Part shown: positions 18,652-27,297 of the stretch, in pieces
How positions within the stretch are numbered: position 1 is the stretch's first letter
Layout of the letters: the number at the start of each line of letters is the position of its first letter
Source of the DNA: Saccharopolyspora flava
Lineage (GTDB): Bacteria; Actinomycetota; Actinomycetes; Mycobacteriales; Pseudonocardiaceae
Direction of reading: 5' to 3'
NCBI RefSeq assembly: GCF_900116135.1
Contig: NZ_FOZX01000001.1
Location: 1,240,001 to 1,304,000, forward strand
DNA length: 64,000 nucleotides
Program-made: the position numbers and the translations under genes
The notes under the pieces: generated by a model
What the model was told of the DNA's origin: nothing
The model's database searches: none
What the model saw: the letters and a program-made list of their open reading frames with translations, nothing else

Positions 18652-20868
18652 TCACCAGGCCGGGTAGCGCTGGGGCCAGGAGGGGTCCGTGGGTGGGCCG
18701 GGGCTGAACTCGGCGAGGGCGTCGTTGGTGATGGTTTCGATGATCTGGCGGAGTTCCAGCGTCTTCAGCCAGTCGGCCGGGATGGCGCGGGTTCCGTACA
18801 GGGCGCCGCCGATGTTGCCGCAGACGATGCCCGTGGAGTCCGAGTCGCCGGAGTGGTTCACCGACAGCAGCAGCGCGTCGCGCAGGTTGTCGGTGGCCAG
18901 CACGGCGTAGAGGCCGATGGCGAGGGCTTCCTCGCCGACCCAGCCCTCGCCGAGTTCGGCCTTCAGCTCCTCGGGTGTCACGCGACCGCGCTCGGCCAGC
19001 GCCACCGCGCGGTCGAGGACCTGCAGCTGCTCCTCGTGCTCAGGCCAGCGCACCAGCAGATCCCGGGCCATCCGGACCGCATCGCGCAGCGGAACCTCGC
19101 GCAGCAGCTGATGCACGATCACCGCCAGCACCCCGGCCGACAGGAACCCGCTCGGGTGGCTGTGGGTCAGCGCCGCGGTCCGCACCGCCACGAGGAAGAC
19201 CTCGCTCGGGTCGTTCGACCACGCCGCCACCGGCGCCGCCCGCATCACCCCGCCGCAGCCCTTGGAGTTGTTGATCCGGTGCTGCGGAGTCGCGAAAACC
19301 CCCGTCTGCGCGAAGTTCGCCAACGCCGTCATGCACGTGCTGCCCGGCGCCCGCGACGCGAACAGCTCCCGGTGGGTGATCAACCACCCGTCCGGCCGCT
19401 GCAGGTGCTGCGCGTACGGCCCGCCCGACGTGCGCCACTCCGGCCCCTGCGTGTGGTACCAGCGCTGATACGCGTGCTGCACCTCGGGAACCGGATCGTT
19501 GTCCCGCGGCTGCATCCGCCGAGCCACGTGCGCCCGGATGAGTCCTTCCAGCGTGAACAGCATCATCTGCGTGTCATCGGAGACCTGCGCGACCCCGTCC
19601 CGCAACACCGGTCCGGTCACGCCATCAGCCCCGTGATGCCGCCGAATCATGTCAATGTCGTTGAACTCAACGGCGAACCCGAGAGCATCCCCCACCGCCC
19701 CGGCCAGCATCGACCCGAGGAACCGCTCTTGGGCGCTGATGGGCGATGCAGTGGACGGCGCCGCTGCATCCGAGGAGATCTCAGTCATGACCGGATACCG
19801 CCTATTCCACTCGTCGTCATCTCGAGGCGAGTCACTGAGCTGTTCAGGAACATCCTGAGCGAGCCGGAACACCAGCTTTGCCGACGTCGACAAATTTTCG
19901 GCCCAGTGCGGCGGAATCACCTCGAGACCCTCGAAGCTGGCACCGCCGATCGCCCCGGCGAGTGCCCCGGTCACCGCGCTGTTGCCGGAATGGTTGACCG
20001 CGATCCTCATCGCTTCGTCGAAGTTCGTCCCCGCGGACTGCACCGCGCACGCAGCGATCGCCAACGCGGATGCCGGCGTGAAACCATCTCCGAGTGTCTC
20101 GATCTGCTCAGGCGTAATGTCCGGCCGGGACAACGAGTCGGCGGCCCGCATGAGGCGAAGCAGATCCCCGTCCTCAGGACCGAACTCGTCAGCGTCGACC
20201 TCCATAACCTGACTGAACCCACGGATGTAGTTCCTGGTCACCACGGTCTGCTGCAGAATCACCGAAAGAGCCTGCGCCGCCAGAACTGACTCTCCGGACA
20301 TCCCGAGCACACGACACACCCGCCCCGCGTGCGCAATCACTTCCCTGCTGACCAAGGACGAGACACTTGCAGGAATGGCCACGTACTGGAATTCAGGCAA
20401 CCCCGTGGGCTCACCCGAGAGGCCTGCCGCTACAGCGTCAACAGCCGACGAACCGACGAGCCGCTGCGGAAGGTGCTTGCCCAGCCAACCGGCCTGCCCC
20501 GCTCCTTCACCTGCACCCGACGACCAGAGCGTGTAAGTAGCGCGCAGCTCGACCATCGGATCCAGGCCGCGGACCAAGGCGCGATCGAACCTGATCGCAC
20601 CATCCAGCGACAACGCCAGCATCACGAGACCGTCCGACATGTGGTCGTTGCTGTCGGCGTCCGGCCCCAACGAAGTCACTCCGGACGCACCGAAGCGCTC
20701 CCGGATATCCGGCCACCCCAAAGAGCCGACCTTGCGGCCGAGGGCATCACCGATCATCGCTCCAACGATCGAGCCGAGGAAGCGCTGTGCACGCCCGGAA
20801 GCAGCTCCGTCTCCCAAGACGGTGTGCCTGACCGGCTTGCTTCCCGTCTTACCGCCAGTACTACCCAT
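18652..20868 (-). CDS. Double ADP-ribosylglycohydrolase-type protein, first after the toxin gene
   Basis: This protein is 738 residues (739 if GTG 20871 is used). The N-terminal ARH-like domain (about 25-335) has SDGLVM for the metal motif near residue 80 and NHSGNSAVTG near 295, so it is decayed. The C-terminal domain (about 375-735) has all signatures: RFLGSMLAGAVGDALGFAVEF, VSDDTQMMLF near 430, NNSKGCGGVMRA near 536, SHPSGFLSAG and NHSGDSDSTGIVCGN near 674. It starts 35 bases after the ADP-ribosyltransferase gene. That position is typical of immunity genes in polymorphic toxin loci, and the activity would be the chemical reverse of the toxin's. The immunity role is inferred. Confidence 0.87.
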   Translation of the reverse strand: MGSTGGKTGSKPVRHTVLGDGAASGRAQRFLGSIVGAMIGDALGRKVGSLGWPDIRERFGASGVTSLGPDADSNDHMSDGLVMLALSLDGAIRFDRALVRGLDPMVELRATYTLWSSGAGEGAGQAGWLGKHLPQRLVGSSAVDAVAAGLSGEPTGLPEFQYVAIPASVSSLVSREVIAHAGRVCRVLGMSGESVLAAQALSVILQQTVVTRNYIRGFSQVMEVDADEFGPEDGDLLRLMRAADSLSRPDITPEQIETLGDGFTPASALAIAACAVQSAGTNFDEAMRIAVNHSGNSAVTGALAGAIGGASFEGLEVIPPHWAENLSTSAKLVFRLAQDVPEQLSDSPRDDDEWNRRYPVMTEISSDAAAPSTASPISAQERFLGSMLAGAVGDALGFAVEFNDIDMIRRHHGADGVTGPVLRDGVAQVSDDTQMMLFTLEGLIRAHVARRMQPRDNDPVPEVQHAYQRWYHTQGPEWRTSGGPYAQHLQRPDGWLITHRELFASRAPGSTCMTALANFAQTGVFATPQHRINNSKGCGGVMRAAPVAAWSNDPSEVFLVAVRTAALTHSHPSGFLSAGVLAVIVHQLLREVPLRDAVRMARDLLVRWPEHEEQLQVLDRAVALAERGRVTPEELKAELGEGWVGEEALAIGLYAVLATDNLRDALLLSVNHSGDSDSTGIVCGNIGGALYGTRAIPADWLKTLELRQIIETITNDALAEFSPGPPTDPSWPQRYPAW

Positions 20869-20902
20869 CACTACCGTCCGCAGTCATCCGGGCCAACATT
20901 GG

Positions 20903-23900
20903 TCAATCGAAGTCTCCCGAAAGCGCCTTCACGATGTCCGTCTTACCGCCAGGCATCGGTTCCTGCTTGGGCGAGGAGTAATCGAGGGACGGCGGTGGAG
21001 GAAGCTGGCCGCTCGGCAAGTCATCGGGGTGCACTTGCTCAAGCCTGATGTGCCACGTATCGCCATCGCGCCACTTTTCAACGACCTTGAACGCCGAGCC
21101 GGCCGGAACAAGGATCTCGGCCTCGCCGCCATTCGGGTTGAACAACCGAATGTCCTTGCCTGTCTTGAGATCCATGTGGAACTCAACCAAACCACTGAAC
21201 TTGCTCTTGGGCTCTCCCGTTTCCGGATCTTCGCGAACGCTCGTACTCGTGTAAGCAGGTTCGGTGATCACCGAACCCGGCTCGTAGCCATCCGCGATGG
21301 CCTGCGCAAAGTCCGGATTGTTCGTCGTCACCGCGCGATGCGCCTTGCAGGCGACGTCCGGGAGCTGGTTCAACGCTCCCGACAGCACCTCGATCCGTTC
21401 TCTCTGATTGCCGAGCGCTTCGGGATCTCCGGAGCGAAGGGCTCGGTTGAGTTCATCGAAGAAGTTTCGCGTGTACGCGTGAACCTGCAATCGCTCCGCG
21501 TGACTCAGCTGATCAATCCGCGCCGCGAGCTCCGGGTCACGACTGCGCAGTTCAGGGAGGTACCGGTCGAGCTGGAGCTGGAGACCGTGCTCCAGATCGT
21601 CGCCCTCCGGGTGCCTGTTGTAATAGTTGTCGACCGAGTTCAAGGTCTCACGATCAGCGCGGAAGTTCGGGTCCGCGATCTCCTGAAGAAACTCGCTCCG
21701 TTCAACGTGCGCAGGTGGCTCGGAACCAAAGGTCGTCGCTTCGTCGAGCGCCTCCATACCCTTCGGGCCATGGTCATCCGGTACGGCATCGAGAAACTCA
21801 CCATCGTGCGGGGCGTTGGGAGACGACTCGAAGTCCGACAGGCCCTTATCAGCGTTCGTCGTCGACGGCGAAGCTTCTGAAGAAGAGCTGTCCGTGGCCT
21901 TCGGCGCGAAGTCATCCTCGAGCTTGCCTGAAACGGGCGGGGTCTCGTGGTGGGCAGGTCCCGGGTTGAAATCGTCCAACGCAGGCTCTGACGACGACAC
22001 CTTGTGCCCTGTCCCGGACGCCACATCAGCAGACTTGTGGTCAGTCGCCGGTTCGAAGTCCGACTTCCAAGAGGACTCCGATGAGACGTGCTGTGCGGAG
22101 GAGTGAGCGGAACTCGCAGGCGCGAAGTCGTCGAGGACAGGACTCGAAGGCGTCACGGACTCGCCGAGGGGACTCTGGCCCGCACCGTGTGACGTGACGC
22201 CGTTCTCAGACGCAGCAGTGCCATGGGCGGCCGGGTTCCCGGACTGCTGCGGAGCGCTGTGGGGCGGTGAAGACGCACCGTCCCAGGGCGCTTGCGGTTG
22301 AACGGATGCTGTCGGCTGAACCGAGGGTTCCTCGAAGTCGGACAGCTTCGGTGCGACGTCCTGACCATGCGCCCCGTGGGGCGGGGTCGCGGTCGACGGG
22401 GACGGCGCGTGCGGCGGCTGCGCAGCCCCCTGCTTGGGCGCGGCCGGTTCGAAGTCGGACAGCTTCGGTTGTGCAGGGGCCGGGTGGGGCGGCTGTGGAG
22501 TCGTCGACTGGGGCTTCGGCTGCGCCACCGGCTGATGCTGCGGCTGGGACGGGGGACCCTGTTTTGCCGCAGGGGCCTGCGGCGGACCAGGCGGGGGTGC
22601 TGCTGCCTGCGGCTTCACCGAAGGCTGCGGAGCAGAACCTCCTGCGTGCGGAGACCCGCCCTGGTTCGGCAGCGGCTGAGCCGGAGCCGGCTTCGGCGAG
22701 ACGTTCTGAGGTTGAGGCGTCTGCGCCGTCGGGTGGGGCTGAAAACCCTGTTGGGACGGCCCGTGCTGCGCGGTCGGCGGCTGACCTGCCTGCGAGGGCG
22801 CGTTCTGCCCGACGTGAGGCGGAGCAGCCGCCTGATGTGGTGCCGAACCGGACAGCTGGGCCCCCTGCGGGGGATACCCGTGCTGCGGCTGCGGCTGCGG
22901 CTGCGGCTGCGGCTGCGGCTGCGGCTGCGAGTACGGATTGTGCGTGCCCTGCTGAGGCGTCGGCGCCTGGTAAGCACCGTGCTGCGGTGCGTGCTGGGGC
23001 TGCGGCGGGTATCCGCCGTTCATCCACGGCTGATTCCCCTGTACCGCGTTCGGCTGGGGCTGCACCTGGGGGCCAGGGCCCGGGTACGGCTGGTGTCCGC
23101 TGGCCGGGGAATACGGCTGCGGCGGTGGACCGGGCGGCTGCGCGGGATAACCGGCTGCCTGATGCCCGTGCTGGGCGTACCCGGACTGAGGCGGGTACGC
23201 CTGGTTCGGCGCGTGCTGCGGATACCCCTGGTTCGGCGCGGGCTGCGGATACCCCTGGTTCGGCGCGGGCTGCGGCGGGTGCGCCTGATACGGCCCGGAC
23301 TGCGGCGGGTAGGGGTGGTTCGGTCCGGGCTGCGGCGCGTAGCCCTGGTTGTGGGGCGGGTAGCTCGGCTGCGGCGGCGGGTAGGCCTGGTTCGGCGGCG
23401 GCCCGAACTGTCCCGGTGGGGGCGCGTTGCCGTAGTGGTGCCCGGTGGCCGGGTCGACCGAGTAGTTGTCGTTCGGCCCACCACCGAACATGCTCCGCCG
23501 TTGGGCGTGTTCTGCCTGTACTCCTCCTCGGGTCCACTCCGGGTTGTGGCCGGGTGGGTAGGGGCTGTTGTGGACTGCTTTGGTGCCGTCGGGGCGGAAA
23601 GCGGTCCACTCGCCCGGGGAGTCCAGGCGGGGGTGCGGGGTGCCGGACTCGTCCTTGTCGAACTTGGCCCGGGTTTCGCTGGCGTAGATGTTGCCGTAGT
23701 TGTCGACCCAGGCGTTGCTGTTCGGGGCCAGGACCTCGACGCCGAGCTCCTCGGAGAGCTGCTGGGCGAAGTTCTTACCGCCGGGGACGTCGGCGCCCGT
23801 CTCGCAGGAGACCAGGCGGATCGGGGTGCCTTCCTTGTAGCCCGAGGTGCCCTTGATGATCTCGGCGAGCTCCTTGGCGTCGAGGTCCAGGTCCTTGAAC

Positions 23901-26281
23901 TTCACGCCGTTCGGGCCGCCGTGCATCTCGACGGTGAAGCGGTTCGGGTCGACCGAGCAGCGCGGCCGCTTGTTGGCCCACTCGGCTTGGCCGAAGTAGT
24001 GCTCCTTCGGGGGCCTGGTGAACGACAGACCGGCGGAGGTGGCCTCGATGTCGCGCCGGCGCGGGCCCAGCTTCTCGCGCAGCTCGTCGGAGATGTCGAG
24101 GCGCGGCGTGTGGGTCACCTTGTGGTGGGCGGCCTGCCACCCGTCCTTCGGCGGGGTCTCGGCCGCCATCGACTCCGCGGTCGACACCCTCGGCTGATCG
24201 GGTTTGGGCTGGTCAGCAAGGCTGTTCGGCGCTTCAGGGGCGCGCTGGGCCGGGATCGGCGTGCGGGGCGCCTCGGCGGTGCGCAGGTGCTCCGGGCGCG
24301 ACGGGGCCGCGACCTGGCGCTGCATCGGGGTGCCGGGGCGGGCCGCCGCTGGGGAGGGAGTCCCGCCGCGCGGGGTGTGCACCGGGGCGTCGGCCTGCGG
24401 ACGGGCCATGTTGGGACGGCTCGGGCCGTCCACGTGCGAACGGCTCGGGGCGTCCGGGCGCGGGGACTGCGGACGGTCCGGAGCGTCCGGGCGCGGACGG
24501 TCCGGAGCGTCCGGGCGCGGGCGGGCCGGGGCGTCGGCGTGCGGACGGCTCGGGATGTGCGCGGCGCCCGGATGCCCGGACGTGCCGGTCCACCCGCCGG
24601 AGCCCTGACGTCCCGCACCGCGCGGCGACGGCGTGCCACCGGACGGGGCACCACCGGACGGAGCCGCCGGGCTCGCGGTCCCGGACGGGGCCGCGCTCGG
24701 CTGATCCGGGCGTGGAGCCGACGGTGCCGACTGCGGAGCTGCGGTCTCCGGCGGCCGGGCCGGCGCCTCGACGCTGGCGGCCGAGGTGTGCGCGGGAGCG
24801 CGCGGGGTGTCCGGCGTCGAACCGCCGGAACCGGCGTGGGTCTGGGCGGACGGCGATCCCGCGGCCGCGTGGGGCGCGCCTCCCGAGCCCGAGTGCGTGG
24901 AGGCCGAACCGGCCTGGGACCCCGAGTCGTCCGTCGACCTGACCGAATCCGACTGCGGCGCACCGGAATCCGGTCGCGACTGCGGAGTCGCATCGGCAGA
25001 GGTCGGCTGACCCGCATCGGAACTCGACCACGTCTGCGTTCCCGCGTCAGCGTGACTCGAACCCGAATCCGCTTGCGCGGTCGGGGAATCCGATCCGGAG
25101 TGCGACTGACCCGATCCGCTCGAACCCGAGTCGGGAGTCCCGGAACCGGAGTCACCATCCGTCCGACCACTGGTGCCGGAACTCGAATCTGCCTGCGCCG
25201 AAACAGATCCCGACCCGTCCGAGGAATCCTGGGACGGCGAACCACCCTCTGAGGTCGAGCTCGATCGCGTGGACGAATCATCCTGCGACGACGACCGTCC
25301 ACCCTCCGCGGACGCCGAATCGAGATCGTCGCCGGAGTCCGGGGCATTCGGGGTGTCGGGACCGCCGAACCTGGCGTTGTGGCGACCGACGACGTCGGTA
25401 CCGAAGGTCTCGTCGATCTTCTTCCAGGACTTGGCGGCCAGGTGCTCGGCGACGTCGAGCTTCTCCGCGACCTTGCTGACCGCCCCGGCTCCGGCTTTCC
25501 CCTTCCCGCCCAGGGCTTTCATGATGTCGCCGAAGGCCTCGGCGAGCTTGGCGAGCTTCGGGGAGACGTTGCTGATCGTCTTGATCAGCTTGTTGACCAC
25601 GTCGGCGATCTTGCTGACGGTCTTGGAGATGAACGCGACCGCCTGCGGCACCACCCAGGCCAGCGAGGCGATCGGGGGCAGCAGGGCTTCCAGCGCGTAG
25701 GTGATCAGCCGCGAGATGCAGTCGGCGACCAGGTCGCGGACGAACTCGCGGACGAACGAGACGACCTCGCCCATGATCGTCACGACCGAGCCGATGGTGC
25801 CCGCCAGCTTCGCCGCGCCGTCGAGCGCTTCGCCCTTCTCCGCGGCGGTCCTGCGGTAGGCGTCGCCCGCGGCGCCGGTCCAGTCGGCGGTGTCGGCCTT
25901 GACGGCGGCCTTGTACTGGCTCGCGGCCTCCTCGACGGCCTTGGAGACGTTCTCCCAGGTCTTGCCGTAGGCGGCGACGCCGTCGGGGTCACCGGCGAAC
26001 CAGTCGAGGGCCTCCTTGAGCGGCTGGACGTGCTCGATGAGCCAGGACAGCCCGTAGGACAGCAGGGTGCCGATGGGGTCGACGGCCATGCTGATGCCTT
26101 CGAGCGCGAGACCGCCGTAGGCGAGCCCGGACTCGACCCAGCTGGACCCCTCGTTGAGGCTGGAGACGTCGTTGACGGACTCGGCGATGCCGATGCCCGC
26201 CACCCAGCCCTGGTCACCGGTGCCCTTGGTGATGAAGCCGTCGCCGCTGTCCGGCTGCTTCTCGACGAGCGGGTTGCTCAC
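20903..26281 (-). CDS. Large WXG-type secreted protein with C-terminal ADP-ribosyltransferase domain
   Basis: The protein is 1792 residues. Residues about 85-160 look like a WXG100/LXG-type type VII secretion domain, with DWTGAAGDAYRRTAAEKG. Hydrophobic helices follow (170-290), then Ser/Gly/Asp-rich and Pro-rich segments. A compact module at about 760-890 has VEMHGG and IRLVSCETG, resembling the His-Gly and Ser-Cys motifs of clan CD cysteine peptidases. Further Pro/Gln/Tyr-rich sequence follows, then a linker with seven DF(E/A/N)-type repeats. The C-terminus (about 1560-1760) is an R-S-E ADP-ribosyltransferase: HAYTRNFFDELNRALRSG, AHRAV with Arg near 1649, AYTSTS near 1677 and the ExE motif in GGEAEILVPAG near 1721. 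ExE enzymes commonly modify arginine. The GTG start overlaps the small WXG-like gene by four bases. Secretion and self-cleavage are inferred. Confidence 0.85.
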   Translation of the reverse strand: MSNPLVEKQPDSGDGFITKGTGDQGWVAGIGIAESVNDVSSLNEGSSWVESGLAYGGLALEGISMAVDPIGTLLSYGLSWLIEHVQPLKEALDWFAGDPDGVAAYGKTWENVSKAVEEAASQYKAAVKADTADWTGAAGDAYRRTAAEKGEALDGAAKLAGTIGSVVTIMGEVVSFVREFVRDLVADCISRLITYALEALLPPIASLAWVVPQAVAFISKTVSKIADVVNKLIKTISNVSPKLAKLAEAFGDIMKALGGKGKAGAGAVSKVAEKLDVAEHLAAKSWKKIDETFGTDVVGRHNARFGGPDTPNAPDSGDDLDSASAEGGRSSSQDDSSTRSSSTSEGGSPSQDSSDGSGSVSAQADSSSGTSGRTDGDSGSGTPDSGSSGSGQSHSGSDSPTAQADSGSSHADAGTQTWSSSDAGQPTSADATPQSRPDSGAPQSDSVRSTDDSGSQAGSASTHSGSGGAPHAAAGSPSAQTHAGSGGSTPDTPRAPAHTSAASVEAPARPPETAAPQSAPSAPRPDQPSAAPSGTASPAAPSGGAPSGGTPSPRGAGRQGSGGWTGTSGHPGAAHIPSRPHADAPARPRPDAPDRPRPDAPDRPQSPRPDAPSRSHVDGPSRPNMARPQADAPVHTPRGGTPSPAAARPGTPMQRQVAAPSRPEHLRTAEAPRTPIPAQRAPEAPNSLADQPKPDQPRVSTAESMAAETPPKDGWQAAHHKVTHTPRLDISDELREKLGPRRRDIEATSAGLSFTRPPKEHYFGQAEWANKRPRCSVDPNRFTVEMHGGPNGVKFKDLDLDAKELAEIIKGTSGYKEGTPIRLVSCETGADVPGGKNFAQQLSEELGVEVLAPNSNAWVDNYGNIYASETRAKFDKDESGTPHPRLDSPGEWTAFRPDGTKAVHNSPYPPGHNPEWTRGGVQAEHAQRRSMFGGGPNDNYSVDPATGHHYGNAPPPGQFGPPPNQAYPPPQPSYPPHNQGYAPQPGPNHPYPPQSGPYQAHPPQPAPNQGYPQPAPNQGYPQHAPNQAYPPQSGYAQHGHQAAGYPAQPPGPPPQPYSPASGHQPYPGPGPQVQPQPNAVQGNQPWMNGGYPPQPQHAPQHGAYQAPTPQQGTHNPYSQPQPQPQPQPQPQPQHGYPPQGAQLSGSAPHQAAAPPHVGQNAPSQAGQPPTAQHGPSQQGFQPHPTAQTPQPQNVSPKPAPAQPLPNQGGSPHAGGSAPQPSVKPQAAAPPPGPPQAPAAKQGPPSQPQHQPVAQPKPQSTTPQPPHPAPAQPKLSDFEPAAPKQGAAQPPHAPSPSTATPPHGAHGQDVAPKLSDFEEPSVQPTASVQPQAPWDGASSPPHSAPQQSGNPAAHGTAASENGVTSHGAGQSPLGESVTPSSPVLDDFAPASSAHSSAQHVSSESSWKSDFEPATDHKSADVASGTGHKVSSSEPALDDFNPGPAHHETPPVSGKLEDDFAPKATDSSSSEASPSTTNADKGLSDFESSPNAPHDGEFLDAVPDDHGPKGMEALDEATTFGSEPPAHVERSEFLQEIADPNFRADRETLNSVDNYYNRHPEGDDLEHGLQLQLDRYLPELRSRDPELAARIDQLSHAERLQVHAYTRNFFDELNRALRSGDPEALGNQRERIEVLSGALNQLPDVACKAHRAVTTNNPDFAQAIADGYEPGSVITEPAYTSTSVREDPETGEPKSKFSGLVEFHMDLKTGKDIRLFNPNGGEAEILVPAGSAFKVVEKWRDGDTWHIRLEQVHPDDLPSGQLPPPPSLDYSSPKQEPMPGGKTDIVKALSGDFD
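21825..22470 (-). repeat. Seven-fold short peptide repeat, (S/D)DF(E/A/N), coded in the toxin gene
   Basis: Seven copies of a core read L-S-D-F-E-P, L-D-D-F-A-P or close variants, spaced irregularly in Pro/Ser/Ala-rich sequence just before the ADP-ribosyltransferase domain. The DNA copies share a gaagtc(g/c)(g/t)-type core, seen for example near 22448, 22332, 22119, 22056, 21968, 21915 and 21828. They resemble tandem short linear motifs for partner binding; no partner is known to me. Confidence 0.6.
22882..22929. repeat. Hexanucleotide microsatellite (GCTGCG)8
   Basis: Eight perfect copies of GCTGCG lie inside the toxin gene and encode an alternating Pro-Gln run on the minus strand. Because the unit is six bases, slippage would change linker length by two residues without shifting the frame. 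Confidence 0.9.
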
Positions 26282-26586
26282 GGCTGCACCCCGCGGATCA
26301 GCTCGCTGTTGCGGTCGTCGATCTCCTGGTAGTCCTCGGCCGTGGTGCGCACGTCGTCGGCGATCTCCTGCATCGACTTCACCGCTTCGCGCACCGCGTC
26401 CACGCCCTTCTGCTCAGCGAAGTCGATCATCATCGCGAACGGCTGGCACAGCACGCCGTAGGCGCTGTTGTCCAGCGAAACCTGCTGCGAGGCATCGACG
26501 GCCGTGCTCAGCTGATCCACCACACCATCCACTTTGGACGCGTGGGTGCGCAGGCTCTCGATGACGACGTTCATCTCGTCGGGCAT
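26278..26586 (-). CDS. EspC/WXG100-like small helical protein
   Basis: The 102-residue protein starts MPDEMNVVIESLRTHASKVDGVVDQLSTAVDASQQVSLDNSAYG and ends with a helical, charged segment. That is the pattern of the actinobacterial EspC/ESX-1 secretion-associated small proteins, related to WXG100 substrates: a helix, a turn near residue 42, a second helix, and a flexible tail. No signal peptide or membrane segment is present. It has a GGGGGACA ribosome site and overlaps the large toxin gene by GTGA, so the two are probably made in step and may pair for type VII export. No WxG tripeptide is present, so the call is by pattern. Confidence 0.65.
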   Translation of the reverse strand: MPDEMNVVIESLRTHASKVDGVVDQLSTAVDASQQVSLDNSAYGVLCQPFAMMIDFAEQKGVDAVREAVKSMQEIADDVRTTAEDYQEIDDRNSELIRGVQP

Positions 26587-26601
26587 GTGCTGTCCCCCGA
26601 A

Positions 26602-27162
26602 TCAGCGCAGGAAGGAGCCGTTGCCGAAGTCCTCGTCGTCGAAGTCGTCCGGCCTGCGACGACCGGGCGACTGCTGCGGAGGCTTGGGCGGCTGCTGACG
26701 ACGCGGCGGCTGGTAGTCGTCCTCGACGGCGGGCCGGATCTCGTTGCGACCGCCCCCGCGCGCGGGCGGCTCCTCCTCCGGCGGCGGCTCCGGGAAGTGC
26801 CTGCGGGCCTGGTCGAGCACGTGCTGGGCGGCCGTGTCGGCCATCCCGACGGTGTCCTCGACGGCCTGCTGCATCCGGCCGGGGATCTTGGCCTGCGCCT
26901 GCTGGACGAGCCGCATGATGTCCGCGCCGAGCCGGGGCATGGGCCGGTTGTTCGCGCTGTCGGTGAGCTGCAGGTCCTGCAGCATTCCGCTGGAGGCGAC
27001 GGTCACCCGGATCGCGCCGTCGCGGGACGTCTCGGTCACCGCGATGCCCTCGACCTGCTGCTGAAGCCGGGTGAACTTCTCGGCCTTCTCCGCCGCGCGG
27101 TCCTGCCACTCCCGGACCATCCGCTCGGCGGCGCCGATGTCCCTGCCGAAGTCCTCCGCCAC
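26602..27162 (-). CDS. YbaB/EbfC-like protein heading the accessory operon
   Basis: The 186-residue product has an N-terminal coiled-coil (about 1-45). A YbaB-type core follows with VTVASSGMLQDLQLTD near residue 55, then helices to about 115 and a Pro/Arg-rich, acidic tail. YbaB/EbfC proteins bind DNA as small dimers. Longer actinobacterial members are common in front of WXG/Esp genes, where their job is unclear. The GTG start has GGGGAG five bases upstream. It is the first of eight minus-strand genes ending at 10095, with a 15-base gap to the next. Confidence 0.65.
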   Translation of the reverse strand: MAEDFGRDIGAAERMVREWQDRAAEKAEKFTRLQQQVEGIAVTETSRDGAIRVTVASSGMLQDLQLTDSANNRPMPRLGADIMRLVQQAQAKIPGRMQQAVEDTVGMADTAAQHVLDQARRHFPEPPPEEEPPARGGGRNEIRPAVEDDYQPPRRQQPPKPPQQSPGRRRPDDFDDEDFGNGSFLR

Positions 27163-27297
27163 AGCACTCCCCGTCGATCAACCGTCCAGCGGATGAGCAC
27201 GTTATCAACCGATCAGGTGCCATCAGACCGGATCCGAGATTTCCCGCGAGAGGCGAGGATCACGCTGTCCGGGAAGTCGGAATGTAGGGTCGGGATC
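27163..27297. promoter_or_regulatory. Divergent intergenic control region
   Basis: These 135 bases separate the minus-strand toxin operon from the plus-strand MocR gene and should hold both promoters. Two direct copies of ATCAACCG (27177-27184 and 27204-27211) lie 27 bases apart. MocR-type regulators often bind direct repeats next to their own gene, so these are candidate operator half sites. No promoter box is convincing. Confidence 0.3.

Noticed and set aside
22882..22929. Possible CRISPR-like repetition
   Set aside because: It is a contiguous hexanucleotide microsatellite inside a coding region, without spacers.
22292..25252. 986-codon plus-strand frame opposite the toxin gene
   Set aside because: It is Arg/Gly/Leu-rich, has no domain, and lies within the Pro-rich coding repeats of the toxin.
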